The notes: generated from the letters alone by a model not told the origin. 64,000 nucleotides of DNA from Lysinibacillus sp. B2A1 (GCA_002973635.1 CP027224.1:2800501-2864500), one strand, 5' to 3'. Positions 17,499 to 26,795 are shown, counted from the stretch's first letter. A program made the numbers and translations.

Positions 17499-20400
17499 AT
17501 GGATAAAGCTAAACTATTTTTAATGGCAGCAGCTCCAGCGGCTTTAATTGTGCCAATGGAAGTACAAGCGGCTGAAGCAAGTATTGTTAAAATTATTGGA
17601 AATAATATTGAAGGGGCTGAAATAACAGCCGAAACTTCCTTGGTTCCAAAAGATAAAGAAATTGTTTCCTATCAATGGTTTTCTGTTGAGGGAGAAAACC
17701 AAACACAAATCGATGTGGGTAATAAGATATCGATACCAGCAGGTTTAGCTGATAAAGCGATTATTGTGAAGGTGACAACAAAAGATGGAACTGAGTATTT
17801 AAGTGACAAAATGTTCGTCCATCCTACCTTACAAGCAACTGGAGAAAAATATGTAAATGGTAAGGTCTATCCAGAGATTAATACTCTAAATCCTAAGCCT
17901 GTCATGAAGAGCTACCAATGGTATTTCTTTGACAATGGTAAGAAAACACCTATTAAAGCTGCAACAAATATTGAGCTTACCGTTCCAGTTGAAGCAGCAG
18001 GGAAACAGTTGGTTGTAGAGGCAAAATCAGAGGAAGGAAAAAACTATACAAGTAATCCAATCTCAATCGATGCGCTACAGTTAAAGTTAGATCCTGATCC
18101 CTCAATTACGCCATTAAAAATTATTGGTTATTCACCAGAAAAATTTGTATTACCTGGAGATACATTATCCGTTGTTACGCCAACTGTTAAAGATGATACG
18201 AGAGATTTAAAAGCAGATCAGGTTTCGTATGCTTACCAATGGATGCATAAAATGGGTGACTCCTATTCCTATATTTCTGGGGCGACAGGGGCTACCTATA
18301 AAATTCCTGCAGATGCATTAGAAAATCAAATTAATAAACTTGTAGTTCGTGTGATAGTAACAGTTGGTACAACAGAAGCAGTTCCTAGTTACTCCGAGGT
18401 GGTAGAGGTAGCTAATAACCCAGCTGAAGGATTAGTAAAATCTATTGATGACTTATTAGGGAATTCAAATAAGGCTATCGTCTATAAATCTTTAGGCTTT
18501 GAACAATTCGGTAATGAGCTAACAAGCCTAACAAGTAAATATACAGCATTAACAGCAGCAGCTAAAGCAAACGTAACCAACTATGATATTTTAAAGCGTG
18601 CTATAGAGGATTATAAAGTGGTGAAGTCTATAAAAAATCAAATACTCGAGGCACAAAAATTAGTGGATGGTACGGCTAAAATCCAAAAGTTTAAAGTGCT
18701 AGATGCAGAATATGGAAAGTTAGATTTACTGCAAAGAAGTATTGATACGAGCATTTATCCTGACATTCAGACTGGCCTAGGAAGTGCATCACAGAATACA
18801 GACATTGCAGAGGTAATAGAGATTAATAAATCAATCTTAGGGCTTTTAGATTTATCAACAGCAGGATCTTCCTTTGCATTGGTAACATACAAGGATTCAC
18901 TTTCTAATTTACAGGAGAACATTAAGAAGATAGAGGATCGTATTACCAAGCTTTCCAGTGAGTATAAATCGACTGTTCAAAATCTGGATATTTTAAATAC
19001 AGCAAAGGCAGATATTAAAAAAGTACAGGCCTTTTTAGATAAAGCTAATAAAATAGATGTCAATACTACTGCCAAGAAACAGGTCGCTGCAGCAAAAAGC
19101 ATTCACACAGCCTATGAAAAGCTTAATGTGAAACAGCAAAGCCTAGTACCTAGTAGCCTTTTTGATACGGGTAGTAATCTTGCCATAGCAGAAACGGCTG
19201 AGGAAAAAGATGTTATCTATGTTCAAAGTGTGATAGATAAGTATATTACATTAGGGTCTATTACTGAGTATAAAGGAATCGATTCGATAGATGATATCAA
19301 GGAAATCAATAAAGCTCTTACAATGTATAAAACGTTGACGAAGGATAATGCCAAAAAGGTAACGGGTTATACAGAGCTTTTACAATTGCAAAAGGATATA
19401 AAAGCTGCAGATAATGTGACGGCACAAATTGAAAAATATAAGCAATTGTTTGATACAGTAGGTGTTAATGATTCAAAATTGAATTCGACGTATAGCAGTA
19501 CATTGAATGCACTCAATAAATTAACGACGCTGCAAAAATCCTTAGTGAAAAATAGTGATAAATTAATCTCACCTTCACCATCTGAGCAACCTCCAGGTGA
19601 TAAACCATTGCCTGAAGCAGAGGTGAAGGCAAAGGAATTGGGAACTGCTTTTGTTGCTAAAATCAATCTTGTTATTGCGGTACCAAACAGTAGTTTTGCA
19701 ATCTATGCCCAAGACATAGAAAAATTAGTGAATGAGTATAAAAGCGGGCTTACATCAGCTGCGCGTAAATATGTGACAAATTATAATGAATTAAAAGCGG
19801 CGGAAAAAGATGTGAAAGCGGTGCAGTCATTTATAAAGAAAGCTGAAACGGCAGCAATGGAAGCTGATTTGAAAAAGCGCTATGCAAAAATTCAAAGTGT
19901 CCAAAAGGCTTATTTAAGCTTATCCGCTAATCAGCAAAAGCTTGCTGGTGCAGATGAAACCTATAAAAATTTAATTGCTTCTTTAACAAATGATGAAATA
20001 TATACGGATTTGACTGAATTAGATCAAGAGATTGCTATGCTGGCTGATGGTAATGCAAGTATAGAGGATATTAAAAAGCTGGAAGGAAAGTACAAAAATC
20101 TTTCAGCAGCCGAGCAAAAGAAAATTATCAATTATTCAATCTTAAAACAAGCAATGGCAGATGTAAAAAAGGTGGAGTCTTTCATTACTCAATATAATAG
20201 AATGCAAGAAAATCCTGCGAAAAATATTCCAAATGTAATAAAAGCCTTTAATGCACTGACAGCACAGCAAGCAAATCTCGTTCCAAGTCAAATGCGGGAT
20301 GATATCATTAAAGAAGAAAAACAACAGCGTGAATCAAATGATCTAGCATTGGACTTAGTAAGTAAGATTGACAATTTAGTGAGCTCTGGCGAGTATATAA

Positions 20401-20666
20401 CCAATTTAAAGGGTGAAGTTGGGCAGTTGCGCAGTGAATATGAGGCACTATCAACAGTACAAAAAAGCTTAGTGAAAAATTATTCAAAGCTGACAAAAGC
20501 GGAAAATGATTTAGCAAAGGTCGCTGAAGTTCGTGCATTAGAGGAAGCTATTTTAAACGCCGATGACAAACAGGTTGCAAGAAAGGCTTGGCAAAATTCC
20601 TTTAATAAACTCTCTAATCAGTTAGAGAAATTATATCTAATAGAGTACCCTACGAGAATCGAATAA
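17499..20666 (+). CDS. Large secreted protein with Ig-like modules and helical repeats, 1055 aa
   Basis: ATG with AGAGGCG upstream. Residues 1-25 are a signal peptide (LFLMAAAPAALIVPMEVQA). Three Ig-like modules follow (about 27-105, 107-185, 195-300), each with a Tyr-Gln-Trp strand (SYQWFSVEG, SYQWYFFDNG, YAYQWMHKMG) and an end such as VPVEAAGKQLVVEA. From 310 to the end there are about seven helical repeats with the pattern YTALTAAAKANVTNYDILKR, YKSGLTSAARKYVTNYNELK and ...DVKKVESFI. There is no LPXTG, SLH or other anchor, so it is secreted or held non-covalently at the wall or S-layer. It is a close paralogue of the protein at 30876-33728. Structural or adhesive role is a guess. Confidence 0.8.
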   Translation: MDKAKLFLMAAAPAALIVPMEVQAAEASIVKIIGNNIEGAEITAETSLVPKDKEIVSYQWFSVEGENQTQIDVGNKISIPAGLADKAIIVKVTTKDGTEYLSDKMFVHPTLQATGEKYVNGKVYPEINTLNPKPVMKSYQWYFFDNGKKTPIKAATNIELTVPVEAAGKQLVVEAKSEEGKNYTSNPISIDALQLKLDPDPSITPLKIIGYSPEKFVLPGDTLSVVTPTVKDDTRDLKADQVSYAYQWMHKMGDSYSYISGATGATYKIPADALENQINKLVVRVIVTVGTTEAVPSYSEVVEVANNPAEGLVKSIDDLLGNSNKAIVYKSLGFEQFGNELTSLTSKYTALTAAAKANVTNYDILKRAIEDYKVVKSIKNQILEAQKLVDGTAKIQKFKVLDAEYGKLDLLQRSIDTSIYPDIQTGLGSASQNTDIAEVIEINKSILGLLDLSTAGSSFALVTYKDSLSNLQENIKKIEDRITKLSSEYKSTVQNLDILNTAKADIKKVQAFLDKANKIDVNTTAKKQVAAAKSIHTAYEKLNVKQQSLVPSSLFDTGSNLAIAETAEEKDVIYVQSVIDKYITLGSITEYKGIDSIDDIKEINKALTMYKTLTKDNAKKVTGYTELLQLQKDIKAADNVTAQIEKYKQLFDTVGVNDSKLNSTYSSTLNALNKLTTLQKSLVKNSDKLISPSPSEQPPGDKPLPEAEVKAKELGTAFVAKINLVIAVPNSSFAIYAQDIEKLVNEYKSGLTSAARKYVTNYNELKAAEKDVKAVQSFIKKAETAAMEADLKKRYAKIQSVQKAYLSLSANQQKLAGADETYKNLIASLTNDEIYTDLTELDQEIAMLADGNASIEDIKKLEGKYKNLSAAEQKKIINYSILKQAMADVKKVESFITQYNRMQENPAKNIPNVIKAFNALTAQQANLVPSQMRDDIIKEEKQQRESNDLALDLVSKIDNLVSSGEYITNLKGEVGQLRSEYEALSTVQKSLVKNYSKLTKAENDLAKVAEVRALEEAILNADDKQVARKAWQNSFNKLSNQLEKLYLIEYPTRIE

Positions 20667-20680
20667 TTATACAAATAGAT

Positions 20681-20725
20681 AAAACCGTTATTTTGAAAAA
20701 GAAACATCAAAATAACGGTTTTCAT
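20681..20725. terminator. Bidirectional terminator
   Basis: AAAACCGTTATTTTG pairs with CAAAATAACGGTTTT, a 15-bp perfect stem. It serves the large secreted protein on the plus strand and the EamA gene on the minus strand. Confidence 0.9.
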
Positions 20726-20743
20726 ATGGTTAACGATTATTTC

Positions 20744-21651
20744 TTAGTCAGTTACGCTAACATTGTTAGTAGAAATTACTTTTAATTTTTTAAAGTATGT
20801 GAATAAATAACACCCTAAAATAACAATTAATCCTCCAATACCTTGTATCCATGTCAATTGTTCACCTAAAAACAAAAACGTTAGGATTGCTGTGAAAATT
20901 GGATTAAAATTCAAGTAAATACCAGCTGCTGTGCTTCCTAATTTTTGTATCCCAATATTCCAAAGGACAAGGCAAACAACTGTAGAGATAACACCTGTAT
21001 ATAAAATTGATAAAATAAAAGAATAATTGATGTTATAAATATGAAAATCAAAGATATTCATGGGTAGAAGAATAATAAGTCCGAATAAACCTGAATATAA
21101 GGTACACATTAGGGGGAAGTTGTTTTCATAGCCCATAAGCTGCATACGGAGTATATCCCCCAAACACCTACAGCTAGTACCATCTGTAAATCCCCAATAT
21201 TATAATCCACTGAAAATAGTAAATTGATCTTTCCTTTGGACAGAACGATCAGGACGCCCAAAAGTGAAACAATCATAGATAAAACTTGTCGTATATTGAT
21301 TTTTTCTTTTAAAAATAAATATGAAAAAATAGAAATCGAAATAGTATTTAAGGCTGAAATTAACCCAACATTTGTTGAGGTAGTTTGTTCTAATGCCGAA
21401 AATTGAAGCAGGTTAAATAAAGCAACACCTGAGATTCCCATCAAAATTAATGGTAAAACTGCATGTGAGGAAGGAATTATTTTTTTGTCCTTCCACCAAA
21501 CCATAGGCAGTAGGACAGCAATAGCAATGATCCACCTTAAGCTTGTCAATGTCAGCGGTGAAGCATGATCTACAAGAGATTTGCCAACTACAAAATTTCC
21601 TCCCCATAGCAAGCTTGTTAATAGCAACAATAACACATAAAAATTTGACAT
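20744..21651 (-). pseudogene. EamA-family drug/metabolite exporter, frameshifted
   Basis: Two minus-strand frames together make one EamA/DMT transporter of about 300 aa with ten membrane helices. The first, 21651-21109, covers MSNFYVLLLLLTSLLWGGNF to GIYSVCSLWAMKTTSP. The second continues with LMCTLYSGLFGLIILLPM and the second EamA half (ILYTGVISTVVCLVLWNIGI, LNFNPIFTAILTFLFLGE). The shift lies at a run of five G at 21112-21116: one more G restores a single frame reading TTSPLMCTLYSG. It is divergent from an Lrp-type regulator, a common arrangement for amino-acid exporters. Either a true null allele or a one-base sequence error. Confidence 0.85.
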
Positions 21652-21935
21652 ATCATTTAGCTCCTTTTTCCCTCTAACGTTGAAAAATAGAAGCCATTGT
21701 GCACAATGACATTTCCTATATGGATTTGTTAATTATTATATTGTTTTTATTGATTTTAAGGAATGCTGTTTTGTATAATTCTAAAAAAACGAAATAAAAG
21801 AAAATGAAATGTGTATTTTAGAAAATATAATTAATTTATAGTGTATTCTTAAGCTTGTTTTTAGAATAATCATAAAAGGAGAATTTACGTGTTATCATTT
21901 GTCAGCAAATTTTAGATACAATCGATATACAAATC

Positions 21936-22379
21936 TTGGATATTTTGCAAAAGGAATCTCAAATAAGCAATGCCGAAATTGCAAGACGTGTTAATTTGTC
22001 CCCTCCAGCCACCCACACAAGAATTAAACGGTTAGAGGGTGAAGGGTTTATTAATAGACAAGTGGCGATTTTAAATCAAGAGAAGCTTGGTTTTGATTTA
22101 CTGTGCTATGTTTTTATCAGCACAAATATCCATCAAGCCGAACAATTAGATATTTTAGAAAATGCTTTAGAGGCAATGTCGGAAGTATTAGAATGTCATT
22201 GTTTAACAGGGGAATACGATTACCTTCTAAAGGTAGTGATAAGAGACAGAAAGGAGCTTGATGGCTTTATAAGAAAGCTAAATAAGCTTGGGATATCTAG
22301 AATTCAAACTAACTTATCGTTAAGAGAAATAAAAAATTCTACAGTTTTGCCTATAACTAACGTAGAGTTTGGAAAGTAG
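21936..22379 (+). CDS. Lrp/AsnC-family transcription regulator (start uncertain)
   Basis: HTH part: ILQKESQISNAEIARRVNLS, then SPPATHTRIKRLEGEGFI. The C-terminal RAM/ligand domain has CYVFISTNI, LECHCLTGEYDYLLKVVIRD and SRIQTNLSLREIKN. The coordinates start at TTG 21936, which would cut the first helix. The in-frame upstream codons read CQQILDTIDIQ, clearly part of the protein, but have no ATG/GTG/TTG. A GTG at 21889 has AAAGGAG ideally placed but is in another frame; one extra T in the TTT at 21898-21900 would join it as MLSFCQQILDTID. The regulator is divergent from the EamA exporter it probably controls, and amino acids are its usual ligands. Confidence 0.85.
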   Translation: MDILQKESQISNAEIARRVNLSPPATHTRIKRLEGEGFINRQVAILNQEKLGFDLLCYVFISTNIHQAEQLDILENALEAMSEVLECHCLTGEYDYLLKVVIRDRKELDGFIRKLNKLGISRIQTNLSLREIKNSTVLPITNVEFGK

Positions 22380-22420
22380 CTACAGGAAGATCCATTTTTT
22401 AAAAAGTGGTTTATCACACA

Positions 22421-22465
22421 AGTAACGGTAGAACATGTAAAAGCTTATCTACCGTTACTATTTTA
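22421..22465. terminator. Bidirectional terminator
   Basis: AGTAACGGTAG and CTACCGTTACT form an 11-bp perfect stem between the convergent Lrp gene and the minus-strand gene at 22478, with ATTTTAATG after it. Confidence 0.75.
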
Positions 22466-22477
22466 ATGTTATTTTTG

Positions 22478-23113
22478 TTATTCTTCAGCTGCAATTGACC
22501 GCAATTCCCCATTTGAATACACAAAGGATTTTCCGTTGATAGAGAAGGGCTGCGTTAAATCAAGACCTACACCTTCCGCAAACCTCGGAAAATTTTGAGC
22601 AAAATCAGGTGTATTCATACTTTCAACTGAGCTTTTACCATCAGCGAGACGAACTAAACTCATAAAAATGCTAACTAGTTTATTTGCTTCTTGACGTTCT
22701 TGCTGTGAGTAAGATTGATGGATACGCAATGATTCCAATTGTTCCGGAGTTAACCTTGTACCAGATGCACCAGGTGGACGATATAATTTAGGACTAAAAT
22801 TGGAATTAAAGCCCCCGCCTGTTAGAGGTGTACCGTTTAGTGGCTTACCATTAACAGTACCGATATGATAGTAGACACCATTTGAAATAGTAATAGAATT
22901 TGTTTGGGTATTGACTAATTGAGTGGGAGGTGCGCCCTGGAAAATCGCATTACTAGATTGCACAAATTCAGCATGCTTTTTTCTGGAAAGCTCAATCTCC
23001 ATCTCTTTGGAATCTACATCTTGACTCTTGATTTCAAACGGGGTGGCATTTTGATTCATTTGAAATGAAGAAACAGCTCCTAAATTTGCATATGGGTTTA
23101 GTGTAATTTTCAT
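22478..23113 (-). CDS. Hypothetical protein, 211 aa
   Basis: The minus-strand ATG at 23113 follows an excellent AAAGGAGG. The protein starts MKITLNPYANLGAVSSFQMN, has no signal peptide or membrane helix, and is rich in Ser, Asn and Gln. The middle part (NSITISNGVYYHIGTVNGKP) and the Gly/Pro segment PLTGGGFNSNFSPKLYRPPG suggest loops, followed by a helical region with LESLRIHQSYSQQERQEANK. No family recognised. It lies back to back with the comX leader, but nothing links it to pheromone biology. Confidence 0.7.
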   Translation of the reverse strand: MKITLNPYANLGAVSSFQMNQNATPFEIKSQDVDSKEMEIELSRKKHAEFVQSSNAIFQGAPPTQLVNTQTNSITISNGVYYHIGTVNGKPLNGTPLTGGGFNSNFSPKLYRPPGASGTRLTPEQLESLRIHQSYSQQERQEANKLVSIFMSLVRLADGKSSVESMNTPDFAQNFPRFAEGVGLDLTQPFSINGKSFVYSNGELRSIAAEE

Positions 23114-23181
23114 CTATCATTCCTCCTTTGTATTTACGGTTTCTATCGGTATGAGTTTATCTTTTTAAACAATTGTTTTGA

Positions 23182-23340
23182 TACATAGAATGGAGTTTAC
23201 CAGTTTTTTATTTGCAGCCAGACTCTTACTACAGCAAAGATACTTATAGTCTAGTGGATTATCGATATTTAATATTAAAAGAAAAATTGACGCATTTAGA
23301 AGAATTAGCACATAATCTATTATATTTTAGGAATTTTTAG
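23182..23340 (+). pseudogene. Open fragment in the comQ position
   Basis: 53 codons open between TGA 23179 and TAG 23338 with protein-like composition: YIEWSLPVFYLQPDSYYSKD, then YRYLILKEKLTHLEELAHNL. There is no start codon or ribosome site, so it can only be the tail of a decayed gene. In Bacillus the prenyl transferase gene comQ stands exactly here, directly upstream of comX. Whether this is a comQ relic I cannot decide by eye. Confidence 0.3.
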
Positions 23341-23346
23341 AAAATA
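23332..23346. promoter_or_regulatory. CodY-box-like sequence before comX
   Basis: AATTTTTAGAAAATA matches the CodY consensus AATTTTCWGAAAATT at 13 of 15 positions and lies directly upstream of the -35 element at 23350. CodY is the nutrient-sensing repressor of Firmicutes; control of comX by it is inference. Confidence 0.4.
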
Positions 23347-23349
23347 TTG

Positions 23350-23377
23350 TTGAATAAATGTAAAAAGATAGTATAAT
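23350..23377 (+). promoter_or_regulatory. Sigma-A promoter of comX-comP
   Basis: TTGAAT and TATAAT with a 16-base spacer. The roughly 95-base leader that follows contains an 8-base inverted repeat (TAGTTACA 23385-23392, TGTAACTA 23440-23447) that could fold. Confidence 0.6.
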
Positions 23378-23473
23378 GAAGGTGTAGTTACAATATTGGT
23401 TATAAATTCCATAAAGGATATAAATAACATATAAATAGGTGTAACTATAAAACATATGAAATGAGGAGATTTT

Positions 23474-23635
23474 ATGATTAACATGATTCAATATTTGGAA
23501 AAAAATCCGTCGTTAGTATCTTTGTTAAAAGAAAAAAAGGCTTCTCTTGTTGGTGTTACAGAACTTGAACAGAAGGCAATTGTAGATTCATTTGATGAAG
23601 ATGTATGTTTAGAAAATGGCCTTTGGTATCTATAA
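23474..23635 (+). CDS. comX: ComX pheromone precursor, 53 aa
   Basis: ATG 23474 follows GAGGAG. The peptide starts MINMIQYLEKNPSLVSLLKE and ends CLENGLWYL. It follows the ComX plan: the stretch IQYLEKNPSLV..LLKEKKASLVG corresponds to [20 protein letters not shown] of B. subtilis ComX, then an acidic variable tail and one Trp near the C terminus (Trp 51) that would be prenylated. Mature ComX is a secreted quorum-sensing peptide detected by ComP. The gene overlaps the following kinase by 31 bases, as comX often touches comP. The modifying enzyme ComQ is missing next door. Confidence 0.85.
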   Translation: MINMIQYLEKNPSLVSLLKEKKASLVGVTELEQKAIVDSFDEDVCLENGLWYL

Positions 23636-25950
23636 AAAATAATTGGATTTGGCTTGCTATAAGTACTTATCTTTTATTAGGCATTTATTTGCTTTATGTT
23701 ACTTATAGCACGCCTTATTTAGGAATTACACTGAAGGAAGAAAATGGGCAATGGTTAATAATAGATCCATATTATAAAGAATGGGCAAACAAGCATCAAA
23801 TCTCTTCAGGAGATATTATTCTTAAAATTGACGGTGTCCAAGTTGAAGAAGTAAATAGTTTAAAATATTATCCCGTAATAAGGGGAGCTAAAGACTTAAT
23901 ATTAATGAAACAAGATGGAAAGATAATTAACATAAAAATAGAGCCATTGGATATTCCAAAACAATTTATTTATGTATTGGTAGTTCCTACTTGTTTTTAC
24001 TTGTTAAATTTAATAATTACTATTTATTTATACTATAAACAAAGGAATACGAATCTAATAAACTTGCTTATCTTATTCATACTTGCTGTGTCATTAGCCT
24101 ATGTAAGCCTTGGTGCATCAGGTAGGTTAGATAGTATTGGAACAATTGTAAATCGAAGTAGTATGCTACTTTTCTTAGTTTTTTTGATTCATTTTCTAAG
24201 AGATTATTTTTTGTTTTTAAATTTAAGGTGGTTGTTTATACAAAATATTAAAATATTCTATGTAATACCCTTAATGATAGCTATTTTTAGCGTACTCAGT
24301 ATTATATTCCCATTTACGAATACTTTATTTTCTACTATCACCTTGTGGTTATTTTTTATTTTACTTGTTTTAATTCTTTGTGTTTTAGGGGTAAGTTACT
24401 ATAAAAATAAAGCCCCACAATTAAAAATTTTATTAATGAGTATAATTATCCCATTCTTGCCATTTCTTTTTATGTATGCTTTGCCGAAAATCATTTTCCA
24501 TGATCATATCATCTCTGCTGATGTAAGCTCCGTATTCTTAATGCTCATCCCTTACAGCTTTATCTTTACACAACTCACTGAACGTATATTTGATATGGAA
24601 TACTTCATTACACGCTTACGTCATTATTTTAATTTTTCCTTTGCCTTTACAATTTGGCTAATGATTGGTCTTTATTGGATTACTGATTTATCGATTTCAA
24701 GAATGACAGAAATCTTCTTTTTTACTTTTTTATCGTTAATTGCTCTTTTTTATATAAAAGAGAAGATTGATTATCGTAAGCGAAAAATTCTGTTTTCCAC
24801 AAAGGGAGATTATATCCATCGATTGTATACGACTGTTGATAGTATAGGTAGAGTCGTGAAAATTGAGGATTTACTAGAAAGATTTGTTCAGGAAGTCTCC
24901 TTGCATCTGGAGATTCATCATGTTTATGTACTTACCTACGATTTTCACACACATGCTGTTACTTCAACGAGCAAATTAAAAGAATATACACAAAATCAAG
25001 TGGATGAAGTATTAATTGAGCAGCTACGGTTAGGAGATATTAAGAAAACGGCTCATTTTTACATTGCCTTTATTCATCAAGATGCAAACTTTAAGCGAAT
25101 TCTAGTTGTCGATCATAATCAATCTATTTATTTAAAAGAAGAGGAATTACTATGGCTAGAGCTATTGCTTCTGTATTTAAATAATTTTATTGAAAATACG
25201 AAAATGGTTGAAGGTCTTTTAGAACAGTTAAAGCATATGAAAGCAACGGATAAAAGTCAGATGCCATGGCTCAATAAATTACTTTGGCTGCGATTTGAAG
25301 AAGAAAAATATCAATTGGCACAAGAGTTACACGATACAAACCTACAAGAACAACTACATATCGCAAGGGAAATGGATGTGCTTGTCCGAACAAAGAATAC
25401 GGTAGATATTCAAACAAAGCTTTCGAAGATTCATGAACATATGCTAGCTTCTTTGAATGATTTAAGAGGCTATTGTGAAAATTTAAAGCCTCCTTTATTA
25501 GATACATTGGGCCTAAATGCAGCCCTTGAGAAGCTTATTCAAAAAATTCATAAACGTGCTGAATTTGTTCTAGTTTATACCATTGATCGTCTTTATTTAG
25601 AGGATGAGCGTTTAAACTTAATGATTTATCGTCTTTTCCAAGAGCTATTGAATAATGCCTTGAAACATTCGTATGCTGATACTGTTGAAATTAACCTATT
25701 TGAAACAGAAGATGGATTTGAGATTAATTATGTTGATAATGGTGTTGGCTGTAAGATGGATGATATTATTCTTGCTGATTCCATGGGGATTAGGGGGATG
25801 CAGGAACGGGTACAGGCTTTTAATGGTCAGTTCTCGATTATTACGAATTTAGGGGAAGGCATGTCCATTCGAATCATGGTGAATGAGGGGAATACTTCCA
25901 CTACTTATGGCTACGAGCCTTATAATAAAAGGCAAGCTTATATAGGATAA
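23605..25950 (+). CDS. comP: ComP-like membrane sensor histidine kinase, 781 aa
   Basis: Starts inside comX. After one membrane helix (11-31) comes an extracellular PDZ-like part (about 40-110, HQISSGDIILKIDGVQVEEV), then about seven to nine helices (118-370), and a cytoplasmic GAF-like region (about 400-540). The HisKA_3 motif LAQELHDTNLQEQL (phospho-His 576) follows, then an HATPase with LFQELLNNALKHSY, DNGVGC and GIRGMQERVQAF. This is the architecture of ComP, receptor for ComX, which phosphorylates the response regulator ComA. No comA follows: the next gene is endonuclease V. The kinase must use a distant regulator, or the system is incomplete. Confidence 0.85.
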   Translation: MFRKWPLVSIKNNWIWLAISTYLLLGIYLLYVTYSTPYLGITLKEENGQWLIIDPYYKEWANKHQISSGDIILKIDGVQVEEVNSLKYYPVIRGAKDLILMKQDGKIINIKIEPLDIPKQFIYVLVVPTCFYLLNLIITIYLYYKQRNTNLINLLILFILAVSLAYVSLGASGRLDSIGTIVNRSSMLLFLVFLIHFLRDYFLFLNLRWLFIQNIKIFYVIPLMIAIFSVLSIIFPFTNTLFSTITLWLFFILLVLILCVLGVSYYKNKAPQLKILLMSIIIPFLPFLFMYALPKIIFHDHIISADVSSVFLMLIPYSFIFTQLTERIFDMEYFITRLRHYFNFSFAFTIWLMIGLYWITDLSISRMTEIFFFTFLSLIALFYIKEKIDYRKRKILFSTKGDYIHRLYTTVDSIGRVVKIEDLLERFVQEVSLHLEIHHVYVLTYDFHTHAVTSTSKLKEYTQNQVDEVLIEQLRLGDIKKTAHFYIAFIHQDANFKRILVVDHNQSIYLKEEELLWLELLLLYLNNFIENTKMVEGLLEQLKHMKATDKSQMPWLNKLLWLRFEEEKYQLAQELHDTNLQEQLHIAREMDVLVRTKNTVDIQTKLSKIHEHMLASLNDLRGYCENLKPPLLDTLGLNAALEKLIQKIHKRAEFVLVYTIDRLYLEDERLNLMIYRLFQELLNNALKHSYADTVEINLFETEDGFEINYVDNGVGCKMDDIILADSMGIRGMQERVQAFNGQFSIITNLGEGMSIRIMVNEGNTSTTYGYEPYNKRQAYIG

Positions 25951-26102
25951 TCTATGAATAGAAAGCAAAACATGAACCATTTTTATACCTTCTAATCTAT
26001 TTGTATTGTGCAGAATTCACAGTACAAGCAAAGATTAGGAGGTTTTTGCTTTGAAATTGACAAGTTTTATGTTTATTTAATAAAAGAAAGGAGATGTTAG
26101 TC

Positions 26103-26795
26103 TTGGAAAAAGAAGAAATGATACTAGACTTTACCTCACAACAAAATGATTTAAAGGAGCGAATTTCTCTACAAAATAATTTCTTAGTAAATCAAATTAG
26201 CCTTGTTGCTGGCGTAGATATTGCCTATTGGCATAAAAATAATAAAGAATATGGTGTTTGCTGTATACAAGTTTTTGATTTTAGTTCAAAAAAATTGATA
26301 GAGCAGGTTGCGTACATAAATGAAATTACCGTTCCTTATATTTCTGGGTTCTTGGCTTTTCGCGAACTGCCTCTTATTTTAGAAGCTGTGAAAAAGCTGA
26401 AAACTCATCCAAGCCTGTATATGTTTGATGGCAATGGTTATTTACATAAGCGTCATATGGGAATTGCCACACATGCTGCCTTCTACTTAAAGAAACCAGC
26501 AATTGGCATAGCGAAGACATACTACAAAATTGAAAATATAGATTTCACGATGCCTAACAATATTGGGGGAGCGTTTACTAATATCGAAATTGATGGAGAG
26601 GTATATGGGCGTGCGCTTAGAAGTAGAAAGGATGTTAAGCCTATATTTGTGTCGTGTGGAAACTGGATTGATTTAGACACAGCCACGAACATAACGATGC
26701 ATTTTATTGATAAAGATAGCCGTCTACCAATCCCTGTAAGATATGCAGATTTAGCCACTCATCAGGCAAGGAAATTGCATCAAGATGATGTGTAA
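26103..26795 (+). CDS. nfi: Endonuclease V
   Basis: The TTG at 26103 is about 8 bases after AAAGGAG; the ATG at 26094 touches the ribosome site and is less likely. Endonuclease V cuts DNA or RNA next to deaminated adenine (inosine). The motifs are all visible: VAGVDIAY with the catalytic Asp, YISGFLAFRELP, FDGNGYLHKRHMGIATHAAF with Asp and His, AIGIAKTYY, and the later GRALRSRKDVKPIFVSCGN. Length about 230 aa, normal. Stand-alone gene after comP. Confidence 0.92.
   Translation: MEKEEMILDFTSQQNDLKERISLQNNFLVNQISLVAGVDIAYWHKNNKEYGVCCIQVFDFSSKKLIEQVAYINEITVPYISGFLAFRELPLILEAVKKLKTHPSLYMFDGNGYLHKRHMGIATHAAFYLKKPAIGIAKTYYKIENIDFTMPNNIGGAFTNIEIDGEVYGRALRSRKDVKPIFVSCGNWIDLDTATNITMHFIDKDSRLPIPVRYADLATHQARKLHQDDV

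Noticed and set aside
20744..21651. Two half-size EamA transporters
   Set aside because: The halves join at a G run into a single ten-helix transporter; the second has no ribosome site at the joint.
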